NCBI GenBank assembly: GCA_024330325.1
Contig: JANDWE010000153.1
Span: 1 to 13,778, forward strand
Length of the DNA: 13,778 nucleotides
Reading direction: 5' to 3'
Source: Candidatus Nanosynbacter colneyensis
Lineage (GTDB): Bacteria > Patescibacteriota > Saccharimonadia > Saccharimonadales > Saccharimonadaceae
In this document: piece by piece, positions 7,119-13,692 of the stretch
How positions within the stretch are numbered: the first letter of the stretch is position 1
Layout: each line of letters opens with the position of its first letter
Position numbers and translations under genes: made by a program
The notes under the pieces: generated by a model
Seen by the model: the letters and a program-made list of their open reading frames with translations, nothing else
What the model was told of the DNA's origin: nothing
Database searches by the model: none

Positions 7119-7688
7119 ATGGAAACGCTTCATGGACATACTGAAGAGTTACCTCAGGATCCACTTTCTGATTTTAGTATCTGGCGCCGTTTTATAGAAT
7201 ATCGTAAAAAAGTTCAATGGGATAATATATTAGAGCAAGTTGAGGAGCTGGAATCAAAATTTGATCGTAATCCAGACGGCAGTGAGAAATGGGGGAGATT
7301 CGTTGATAGTCCAGTTCAGGATCAGTATGGACAGCTGTGGATGATTTGGGAAAATTCCGCCACATCTTCATGTGAGCCAGAGGATCGCTATCAGGTGTAT
7401 AAGATTTCAGATGGCGAGGTGAGTTTCAAGTATGCCTTCATAAAAGATCTTAAAATTATTCGTTACATAGATAAAAAAACCTCTTATGAGTTTTTTGTTG
7501 GTCCTGATGACGAAGGTGCAATGGAGACTATAAATGTGTTCTTTAACGATGATGGAGAAATTGAGTATGTTCATTGTTATAGCTTTCTGAAGGAGCGCAA
7601 GATAATGGAGGAGAAGTACAGAATAGCGCGGGAGAAACTTAAACTTGCTGAAGCGGACAGCCGCTTAAATGCTACAATAGAAGTATGA
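7119..7688 (+). CDS. Hypothetical protein upstream of polA
   Basis: Not recognised. I prefer the ATG at 7119 (189 residues) because the promoter at 7077-7105 would start transcription near 7112; an in-frame ATG at 7101 and the far upstream ATG at 7038 would lie before or inside the promoter. The protein is acidic and soluble with no membrane segment or signal peptide. A middle part rich in beta-type residues (about 65-150; GQLWMIWENSA, YEFFVGPDDEG, NVFFNDDGEIEYV) sits between helical ends. The C-terminal helix is strongly charged (LKERKIMEEKYRIAREKLKLAE). Its TGA overlaps the polA ATG (ATGA). Base use is more A+T-rich with more ATA codons than in polA. No function can be proposed. Confidence 0.7.
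   Translation: METLHGHTEELPQDPLSDFSIWRRFIEYRKKVQWDNILEQVEELESKFDRNPDGSEKWGRFVDSPVQDQYGQLWMIWENSATSSCEPEDRYQVYKISDGEVSFKYAFIKDLKIIRYIDKKTSYEFFVGPDDEGAMETINVFFNDDGEIEYVHCYSFLKERKIMEEKYRIAREKLKLAEADSRLNATIEV
7670..7678 (+). promoter_or_regulatory. Extended -10 promoter of polA (leaderless type)
   Basis: TGC TACAAT (hexamer 7673-7678, 5 of 6), six bases, then the polA ATG at 7685. It lies inside the last codons of the upstream gene. No Shine-Dalgarno is present, so polA translation may depend on this leaderless start or on coupling through the ATGA overlap. Confidence 0.6.
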
Positions 7689-10222
7689 AGCGTCTAGTGG
7701 TTATTGATGGAAAGTCGGTGTTTTACCGAGGTTATTATGCTATGCCGGGATTGTCGATGGTTGACGGAACTCCGACTGGTGGTGTGTATGGATTTGTAAG
7801 TTTGGCAATTGAGTTAATTAAGAAATTGGAGCCGGATTACGTGGCGGTAGCTTGGGATAAACGAGGCACAAATATTCGCAAACGACGCGAGCTGTATCCA
7901 GAATATAAAGCTGGTCGTAAACCTGCACCCGATGATTTTTACCAGCAAATTCCGATTTTACACGAGTTGCTTGATGCGTTTGGCTGGCCGCTTTATGAAA
8001 TTGATGATTACGAGGCGGACGATATTATGGGTGCGTTTGCCAGACAAGCGGAATCTCGCGGAATTGAAACGTGCTTGATAACGTCGGATTTGGACGCATT
8101 GCAATTGATATCACCGATGACCAAGGTTTACGCCATGAAAAACGGTTTAAGGAATATCGAGGAATTTACGGCGGAACATTTTGAAGAAAAATATGGAATT
8201 CGGACAGAACAATTCTTAGATTTGAAAGCGCTGAAGGGCGATTCTAGTGACAATTTACCGGGAGTGCCGGGAGTTGGTGAGAAAACGGCGGTGAAATTAT
8301 TGCAAGAATATGAAACTCTGGACGGAGTTTATGAACATCTGGACGAGCAAAAAGGCGCTTTGCGAACGAAGTTGGAAAATGGTCGCGAGTCGGCATATCT
8401 AACCAAGCAAGTGGCGGAAATTTGGACGGACGCGCCGATTGAACTGGACTGGGATGTGGCGGATGTTAATGATTGCGACTTTGCGCGAGTAACGGAAATT
8501 CTGCAGAAGTTGGAGTTTAATTCGCTGATTGGACGATTGCCAAAAACAATGCAAATGGCGGAAAATGAGAAAAAAGAAGAACCGAAGTTGAATATTCCAC
8601 GAATTGAAAAATTGCCCGATATGCCGATGTTTGAGGCGGAAAATATAATATATATCGATTCGTCGGAGCCTGACGTAATTTATATAAGCTCGAATCCTAA
8701 GTCAGCGTGGACGGCGAAAATTAGCGAAATTAGTCAATCTATGTGGCAATTACTGGCGCAGGGAACTGTGATCGCGGCGGATGTTAAGCAGTTGTATCAC
8801 GCGCTGGATAATTATGGTGTGGCGGTGCGTTTTCATGAAGTTTGGGATATTGAGCAGGCAGCGTTTTTGATTGATCCGCTGAAGCGCGATCGTAGTTTGA
8901 ATGCATTGTCTGGTGATTTTTCTGACGATAATTCCGCGCCTTATCAATTGGCTCGCTTGCATAAAATTTATCGTGAACAAAAAGTTTACATGTCGAACAA
9001 TTCGCAAATTGCGCGTGTGGCTTACGAGTTTGATTTTCCAGTAATTTGGGCGCTATTCCAGATGGAAAAACGCGGGATGAAGTTGGACGATACACTATTA
9101 AAACAGATGGGCGATGAGCTGGCGGCGGAAGTTAGTGAGCTTGAACAACAAATGTATTCCATGGCTGGATACGAGTTTAACGCGTCTAGTCCAGCGCAAC
9201 TTTCTGAGGTTTTGTTTACCAAATTGCAATTACCAACCGCGGGCATAAAAAAGGGAAAAACTGGATATTCAACAGGTCAAAAAGAGTTGGACAAATTACG
9301 TGGACAACATCCGATTATCGAGTTGATTGAGCGATATCGAGAATTGACCAAATTGATCAGCACATACATTGAGGCGTTACCAAAATTGATGGCGACTGAT
9401 GGGCGAATTCACACCACGTTTAATCAGGATGTAACCAGCACGGGGCGGCTGAGCAGTACAAATCCGAATTTACAGAATATTCCGGTGCGGACTGAATTGG
9501 GCAGGAAAATTCGCCAGGCGTTTGTTCCGAGTGATGGCAAAGTTTTTGTCGGCGCGGATTATTCGCAATTTGAGCTAAGGCTGGCGGCTGTGCTGGCGGG
9601 CGACGATAAATTGATTGAAGACTTTAATAGCGATGTCGATATTCACGCAAAAACGGCGGCGGAAACATATGGAATATCGATTGACGAAGTGAGCAAATCT
9701 CAGCGCAGAGCAGCAAAAGTGATCAATTTTGGTGTACTTTACGGAATGAGCCCGCACGGTTTGGCGGCGGCTACGGGAATGTCATTTACAGATGCGAAAA
9801 AGTTTATTGATCATTATTTTGAGGTGCGAAAACCGATTCGTCAGTATTTGGATAAAATTTTAACTCAAGCGCGAGAACAGGGTTTTGTTGAAACGTATTT
9901 TGGCAGGCGACGACCAACGCCTGATGTAAAATCGAGCAATTTTATGGTGCGATCTTCGGCAGAAAGAGCTGCGATGAATATGCCAATTCAAGGCACGGAA
10001 GCGGATTTGATGAAATTGGCAATGATTCGATTGGAGGATAAATTGTCGGGCTTGGCTGATGCGATTTTACAGGTTCATGATTCGATTTTGGTGGAATGCA
10101 AACCTGAAGACGTCCAGAAAGTCAGCGAGATTATGAAAGCGGAAATGGAAGGCGTTTGTCCAGAATTACCGATTAAGTTGAAGGTTGATGTCGGCACGGG
10201 CGCAAATTGGGGTGAAGTGTAG
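7685..10222 (+). CDS. polA: DNA polymerase I
   Basis: Family A polymerase for Okazaki-fragment maturation and repair synthesis, 845 residues. The 5' nuclease domain (1 to about 285) keeps Asp8, Asp58, Glu110/Asp112/Asp113, Asp135/Asp137 and KGDSSDNLPGVPGVGEKTA (184-202). A linker and an inactive 3'-5' exonuclease-like region (about 310-450) follow; the usual DxE motif is not there, as in Taq polymerase. The polymerase domain has motif A DYSQFELR (625-632), motif B RRAAKVINFGVLYG (674-687) and motif C QVHDS (796-800). Two positions are unusual: Phe629 where Ile is typical, and Ser800 where Glu follows the catalytic HD. The main catalytic Asp625 and Asp799 are kept. Its ATG overlaps the previous stop, and it carries its own extended -10. 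Confidence 0.97.
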   Translation: MKRLVVIDGKSVFYRGYYAMPGLSMVDGTPTGGVYGFVSLAIELIKKLEPDYVAVAWDKRGTNIRKRRELYPEYKAGRKPAPDDFYQQIPILHELLDAFGWPLYEIDDYEADDIMGAFARQAESRGIETCLITSDLDALQLISPMTKVYAMKNGLRNIEEFTAEHFEEKYGIRTEQFLDLKALKGDSSDNLPGVPGVGEKTAVKLLQEYETLDGVYEHLDEQKGALRTKLENGRESAYLTKQVAEIWTDAPIELDWDVADVNDCDFARVTEILQKLEFNSLIGRLPKTMQMAENEKKEEPKLNIPRIEKLPDMPMFEAENIIYIDSSEPDVIYISSNPKSAWTAKISEISQSMWQLLAQGTVIAADVKQLYHALDNYGVAVRFHEVWDIEQAAFLIDPLKRDRSLNALSGDFSDDNSAPYQLARLHKIYREQKVYMSNNSQIARVAYEFDFPVIWALFQMEKRGMKLDDTLLKQMGDELAAEVSELEQQMYSMAGYEFNASSPAQLSEVLFTKLQLPTAGIKKGKTGYSTGQKELDKLRGQHPIIELIERYRELTKLISTYIEALPKLMATDGRIHTTFNQDVTSTGRLSSTNPNLQNIPVRTELGRKIRQAFVPSDGKVFVGADYSQFELRLAAVLAGDDKLIEDFNSDVDIHAKTAAETYGISIDEVSKSQRRAAKVINFGVLYGMSPHGLAAATGMSFTDAKKFIDHYFEVRKPIRQYLDKILTQAREQGFVETYFGRRRPTPDVKSSNFMVRSSAERAAMNMPIQGTEADLMKLAMIRLEDKLSGLADAILQVHDSILVECKPEDVQKVSEIMKAEMEGVCPELPIKLKVDVGTGANWGEV

Positions 10223-10228
10223 AAAATA

Positions 10229-10237
10229 TGGTATAAT
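10229..10237 (+). promoter_or_regulatory. Extended -10 promoter of the hypothetical-mutM-holA operon (leaderless type)
   Basis: TGG plus a perfect TATAAT (10232-10237), six bases, then the ATG at 10244. It starts 7 nt after the polA stop. No clear -35. Confidence 0.75.
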
Positions 10238-10243
10238 TACGCC

Positions 10244-10891
10244 ATGAAATACACTCAACGACGAAATTCATTTTCTCGATTTGTACCAATTTTGCTGGTT
10301 ATTGTTATCACGGTTGTGGCGGTAGCAGCGGTTATTGCGATTGGTCGAGCATTATTTGGCAAAAACGATTCAGGCCAAACAACGGATCAGAATGTTAACG
10401 TAGGGCAAGTTGCTTTGTTGTCGACGGACGTGGGAAGTGCGGTTCGATTGACGGTGCGCGGGCCAATTGTAGCGAACGAGAATTTCCGCTCATATAGCAT
10501 CACTATTTCGCCGGAATCTCGCGAAATGACGACGTACGAGGGATATTTGGATAAGCCGATTGCAGAGAAAAAATTGGACAATAACAGCAAGGCTTATACG
10601 GAGCTGGTTTATGCGCTTGATAAGCGAAAAATGATGGAAGGCACGCCGCTAACTGAGCAGCAAAATGATTTGCGGGGAATTTGTGCTAGCGGTAAAATTT
10701 ACAAATTCGAAACTTTGAAGGACAATTCCGTTGTGAAGAGTTTGTGGACGTCGGATTGTAGCGGTTCTAAGGGTTCGGCGCAAGCTAACGTGAACGAGAT
10801 TTTGGATATGTTTTTGAAGCAAATTCCTGACGGCAAAAAAATGGCGGCTGGAATTGGTCTAAGTCAAGAAGAAGCTTTGTTTAAGCTGTAG
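10244..10891 (+). CDS. Hypothetical membrane-anchored protein
   Basis: Not recognised. A short basic N-terminus is followed by a strongly hydrophobic helix (about 13-37) with no lipobox, so it is probably an uncleaved signal anchor. The remaining 178 residues would be outside the membrane. They are polar with a beta-rich part (about 53-100) and two cysteines, Cys147 and Cys172, that could form a disulfide. It starts from an extended -10 promoter six bases upstream. It ends 10 nt before mutM, with which it is probably co-transcribed. Operon placement with repair and replication genes does not by itself reveal a function; it may be a general envelope protein of the lineage. Confidence 0.75.
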   Translation: MKYTQRRNSFSRFVPILLVIVITVVAVAAVIAIGRALFGKNDSGQTTDQNVNVGQVALLSTDVGSAVRLTVRGPIVANENFRSYSITISPESREMTTYEGYLDKPIAEKKLDNNSKAYTELVYALDKRKMMEGTPLTEQQNDLRGICASGKIYKFETLKDNSVVKSLWTSDCSGSKGSAQANVNEILDMFLKQIPDGKKMAAGIGLSQEEALFKL

Positions 10892-10901
10892 GATTTGCCG
10901 A

Positions 10902-11780
10902 ATGCCAGAACTACCCGAAGTTGAGACGGTTCGTCGCGGTTTGGCGGATTTATTGCCAGGTCAAGCTGTTGTACGAGCGACGGTATTTGATTCACCAAAG
11001 AGTTTTCCTAATTCACCCACTGACGTTAAGCAATTTTTATATGGTGCGCACGTAACGGCGGTGCGACGTCGCGCAAAAGTGCTGATGATTGATCTTGATA
11101 CGCGTTATTCGCTGGTGATACATCTTAAGATGACTGGGCAATTGATTTTTCGTGGGGCTAATAGTTTTGCTGGCGGTCATCCGAATGATAGTTTGATTGG
11201 TGAATTGCCGGATAAGTCGACGCGTGTACAGATTGACTTTACGGATGGTTCGCGTCTGTTTTTCAATGATCAGCGTAAATTCGGCTGGATGAAATTGATG
11301 CCGACCGATGAGATAGAAAATTTGCCATTTATGCAGAAAGTTGGTCCGGAACCGCTCGATAAAAAAACTGAGGCGGGTGACTTTATTAAGCGAATTCGTC
11401 GTCGGCAAAATTCGATGATAAAGCCAGCGTTTCTTGATCAGTCGGTGATCGCTGGAGTTGGCAATATTTATGCTGATGAATCTCTGTGGGCTGCGAAAAT
11501 TCACCCTCAGACGTGCGTTAGGAATGTTAGTGATGACCAATTGGAAGATTTGTTTAACGAACTGCGCCAGATTTTGCAATTGAGCATTGATCAGGGCGGC
11601 TCGACGGATAAAAATTACGTTGACGCTGAAGGTAGAAAAGGTAATTATCTGTCGTTTGCGCACGTATTTCGTCGGGAAGGTCAGCCGTGCCATCGGCATC
11701 CTGATCAAGAGATTGTGAAGATGAAAGTTTCTGGACGTGGTACGCATATTTGTCCAGTTTGCCAAGTGGAGGCGAAGTGA
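10902..11780 (+). CDS. mutM: Formamidopyrimidine-DNA glycosylase (Fpg/MutM)
   Basis: Bifunctional glycosylase/AP lyase that removes 8-oxoguanine and formamidopyrimidines. The N-terminus MPELPEVETVRRG supplies the catalytic Pro (after Met removal) and the conserved Glu residues. Lys59 in RRAKVL, HLKMTGQL (74-81), DQRKFGWM (123-130) and GVGNIYADE (185-193) are all present. The C-terminal zinc finger is Cys263, His266, Cys284, Cys287; the second ligand is His instead of the usual Cys, and GRGTH keeps the DNA-contacting Arg279. At 292 residues it is slightly longer than usual because of an insert around 84-104. AGGA at 10890-10893 is a possible ribosome-binding site. It overlaps holA (GTGA), so the two are coupled. 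Confidence 0.96.
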   Translation: MPELPEVETVRRGLADLLPGQAVVRATVFDSPKSFPNSPTDVKQFLYGAHVTAVRRRAKVLMIDLDTRYSLVIHLKMTGQLIFRGANSFAGGHPNDSLIGELPDKSTRVQIDFTDGSRLFFNDQRKFGWMKLMPTDEIENLPFMQKVGPEPLDKKTEAGDFIKRIRRRQNSMIKPAFLDQSVIAGVGNIYADESLWAAKIHPQTCVRNVSDDQLEDLFNELRQILQLSIDQGGSTDKNYVDAEGRKGNYLSFAHVFRREGQPCHRHPDQEIVKMKVSGRGTHICPVCQVEAK

Positions 11781-12679
11781 TTTACCTTTTTTACGGCGAA
11801 AACGAATTTGAAAAACGGCGAGCAATTGCTAAGCTGATCGGCAGTGAAAAAGTGGCGCGACAGGATGGTGAAGATTTGACGCTGGCTGGAATGCAGGAAA
11901 TAGCAATTGGGCAGACACTGTTTATGAACTCGTCGGTGTATTTGATTTCAAAACTAGGCGAAAATTCTGAGATTTGGTCGCAACTTCCAGATATGAAGTT
12001 TGATGATGATAGGATGATTATTCTGGTGGAAGATAAAATTGATAAGCGAACGAAAACGTATAAGTGGCTGCAGAAAAATGCCAAAGTTCAGGAATTTTCA
12101 CCGCTTAGTGATCGTCAAAAACCGCAGATTTTAAAGTGGTGTGTGGCGGAAGCAAAGTCTCGTGGGTGTGAATTAACGAATCATCAAGCAGAGATAATTG
12201 TTGATCGTTTGGGATTTGATCAGTTGCGACTGAGCAACTTTTTGGATCAATTGGCGCTGACGGAAAAAGTGACAGATGATTTAATTGACAACTTCATACC
12301 TCTGGCGAGGACGGAAAATGTGTTTGATTTGTTTATTTCGGCGCTGGCGGGTGATTATGATAAGGTTCACGATATAATTAGCTATTTGGAGTCGGAAAGT
12401 GGCGTTGATGGCGCTTACCAGACAATGGGATTGCTTGCCTCGCAGGCGACTAACTTGACAGCGTTGGTTTTAGCTGACGGCGATAGTAGGCTGGTGGCTT
12501 CAGATTTTTCGGCTAATCCGTATGTTTTACGAAAAATGGCGTCTTCAGCAAAAGGTGTCGATAAGGAAAAATTGAAGAGGATAAATGACGTGCTACTTCG
12601 GGCAGACTTGCAAATGAAAACAACTTCTGTAAACCCGTGGCTGCTTGTGGAGGCGGCGCTGGTTGGAATTGGAAAATAA
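11777..12679 (+). CDS. holA: DNA polymerase III delta subunit
   Basis: Clamp-loader subunit that opens the sliding clamp. Start chosen at GTG 11777 (301 residues): it overlaps the mutM stop (GTGA) and has GGAGG at 11768-11772, four bases upstream. The ATG at 11750 would lie within mutM and add nine residues unlike the family. Family marks are the N-terminal YLFYGENEFEKRRAI, a middle helical part typical of the AAA+ fold without a Walker A (as expected for delta), and a C-terminal domain with NPYVLRKMASSAK followed by RADLQMKTTSVNPWLLVEAAL. This resembles the delta collar domain. It is the last gene before the change in base use, and no terminator is evident after it. Confidence 0.88.
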   Translation: MIYLFYGENEFEKRRAIAKLIGSEKVARQDGEDLTLAGMQEIAIGQTLFMNSSVYLISKLGENSEIWSQLPDMKFDDDRMIILVEDKIDKRTKTYKWLQKNAKVQEFSPLSDRQKPQILKWCVAEAKSRGCELTNHQAEIIVDRLGFDQLRLSNFLDQLALTEKVTDDLIDNFIPLARTENVFDLFISALAGDYDKVHDIISYLESESGVDGAYQTMGLLASQATNLTALVLADGDSRLVASDFSANPYVLRKMASSAKGVDKEKLKRINDVLLRADLQMKTTSVNPWLLVEAALVGIGK

Positions 12680-12708
12680 ACTAAGGAATAGGGAGGTTAC
12701 TGGATTTT

Positions 12709-13284
12709 ATGGATGATATTCGCGTAAAAGAATATATCGCAAATTTAGAAAAAGAGTTTTCTTTGATAGAAAATGGCTTCAAAGAGGAAGAAAAAAGAGC
12801 CTTAACAGATTATAGATCTAATGATAAAGAATATGCTAAGAGCTTGGCATTTTCAGCTTATAAATCTGACATATATCAAGTAAGGATGTACGGTGCATTT
12901 CTTTTTGGATACTTATCAGAACAAGATGATGTCTTAGTATTTATGCGAGATGAAGTTTCCAAAGATGATAATTGGAGAGTTCAAGAAGTGTTGGCAAAGG
13001 CATTTGATGAATTTTGCAAGAAAATAGGATATGAAAAAGCACTCCTGGTAATTGATGAATGGTTAAAAAACAACAATCCTAATACAAGGAGAGCAGTTAC
13101 AGAGGGACTAAGAATATGGACGAGCAGACCATATTTCAAAGATAATCCGAATGAAGCTATCAGCCGAATTGCTGCATTAAAAGAAGATACGAGTGAATAT
13201 GTTAGAAAATCGGTAGGGAATGCCTTAAGAGATATTAGTAAAAAATTTCCACGAAAAGAGGACGCATTGAACTCTATTTCGTGA
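12709..13284 (+). CDS. HEAT-repeat protein of the DNA-alkylation-repair (AlkC/AlkD-like) type
   Basis: A 191-residue all-helical protein built of HEAT-like repeats. Segments DNWRVQEVLAKAFDEFC (about 88-104), NPNTRRAVTEGLRIW (about 124-138) and SEYVRKSVGNALRDISKKFP (about 162-181) match the style of AlkC/AlkD glycosylases, which excise alkylated bases while wrapping DNA in a HEAT solenoid. It is shorter than typical AlkC or AlkD proteins, and the Asp that follows the conserved Trp in AlkD is not evident here, so glycosylase activity is uncertain. GGGAGG at 12691-12696 (12 nt from the ATG) is a strong Shine-Dalgarno. Arginine codons are AGA/AGG in 10 of 14 cases, against 4 of 14 with no AGA in holA, which suggests recent transfer. 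It may sense DNA damage or be an accessory repair gene. Confidence 0.72.
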   Translation: MDDIRVKEYIANLEKEFSLIENGFKEEEKRALTDYRSNDKEYAKSLAFSAYKSDIYQVRMYGAFLFGYLSEQDDVLVFMRDEVSKDDNWRVQEVLAKAFDEFCKKIGYEKALLVIDEWLKNNNPNTRRAVTEGLRIWTSRPYFKDNPNEAISRIAALKEDTSEYVRKSVGNALRDISKKFPRKEDALNSIS

Positions 13285-13442
13285 GAAATGAGCTGGCGCT
13301 TGTATATAGATTCAATGGCTGCGTCTAGCGGCTTTCGGACATAGGCAGGAAAGAGCGAAGAGAGACGCGTGCTATTCCTTCGCTGCTATTGCAGCTCACC
13401 TTCGTGTATCAGTATTTAGACTTTTACTGCGGGCTTACACTC

Positions 13443-13471
13443 TTGCCCGAAACTCGCAAACATTGTACAAT
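13443..13471 (+). promoter_or_regulatory. Promoter of the RHH gene
   Basis: A -35 TTGCCC (13443-13448, 4 of 6), a 17-nt spacer and a -10 TACAAT (13466-13471, 5 of 6). Transcription would begin near 13478, inside the repeat operator, leaving a leader of about 38 nt with AGGAG at 13503-13507, eight bases from the ATG. The -10 overlaps the left edge of the inverted repeat. Confidence 0.6.
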
Positions 13472-13501
13472 AATACGTAATTACGTGAATACGTATTATT
13501 G
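13468..13501. promoter_or_regulatory. Operator-like repeat: three 8-bp units within a 12-bp inverted repeat
   Basis: A perfect 12-bp inverted repeat (13468-13479 and 13490-13501) has a 10-nt centre. The inner part is three adjacent 8-bp units at 13472, 13480 and 13488, each with an ACGT core spaced exactly 8 bp apart; units one and three are AATACGTA and unit two is ATTACGTG. Tandem 8-bp sites are the style bound by ribbon-helix-helix repressors such as MetJ. It overlaps the -10 and start region, so binding should repress the following gene. Confidence 0.6.
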
Positions 13502-13515
13502 CAGGAGAGTTTTAT

Positions 13516-13692
13516 ATGAATAAGAAAGACGAGAAGAAGCCCTCAGGAGACGTCAGGCGAACGAAGCTGACGCTCTCCGTGACGGCAGAGGATAAGAAGA
13601 TATTGAAAATCATTGCAATCAAGAGGGAGAAATCTATCTCAGCGATGCTGCGTGAGTGGATTGAGAAAAATGCAAAGGAGGCTGAGGAATAA
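13516..13692 (+). CDS. Small ribbon-helix-helix DNA-binding protein
   Basis: A 58-residue protein. After a charged N-terminus (KKDEKKPSGDVRR), the segment TKLTLSVTAEDKKILKIIAIKREKSISAMLREWIEKNAKEAEE fits the ribbon-helix-helix fold: a beta strand with alternating polar residues, then two helices and a turn near KREKS. Such proteins act as dimers and often repress their own operon. The start has AGGAG at 13503-13507. The stop TAA shares one base with the next ATG (TAATG), so the two genes are probably coupled. Codon use differs again from the HEAT gene (more AAG, CTC, TCC). A plasmid- or toxin-antitoxin-type antitoxin is an alternative, but the gene downstream points to a restriction-modification island. 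Confidence 0.75.
   Translation: MNKKDEKKPSGDVRRTKLTLSVTAEDKKILKIIAIKREKSISAMLREWIEKNAKEAEE

Larger units (their letters stand above)
13285..13515. other. Non-coding spacer between the HEAT-repeat gene and the RHH gene
   Basis: About 230 bases without a credible gene. Bases 13289-13400 look more G+C-rich than the flanks and hold nested complementary segments: TGAGCTG (13289-13295) with CAGCTCA (13392-13398), GCGTCT (13321-13326) with AGACGC (13363-13368), AGCGAAG (13354-13360) with CTTCGCT (13378-13384), and a perfect GCTGC/GCAGC hairpin (13382-13395). They cannot all form at once. The right part holds the promoter and operator of the next gene. No tRNA or known RNA family was recognised. Confidence 0.45.

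Noticed and set aside
10889..10894. TAGGAT as a separate promoter for mutM
   Set aside because: The spacing and TG position differ from the other promoters by one base, and the AGGA within it reads better as a Shine-Dalgarno for operon translation.
11037..11825. Long open frame on the minus strand across mutM
   Set aside because: It is antisense to a clear Fpg gene, and its protein is basic, low in known motifs and typical of a shadow frame.
13285..13376. Possible gene on the minus strand running from the spacer into the HEAT gene
   Set aside because: The frame stays open for a while but has no promoter, ribosome-binding site or recognisable protein, and it is antisense to a real gene.
13462..13471. 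A second, minus-strand promoter using the palindromic ATTGTACAAT
   Set aside because: The minus-strand TACAAT has no acceptable -35 at 17 nt and no gene to serve; the palindrome is explained by the + strand promoter.
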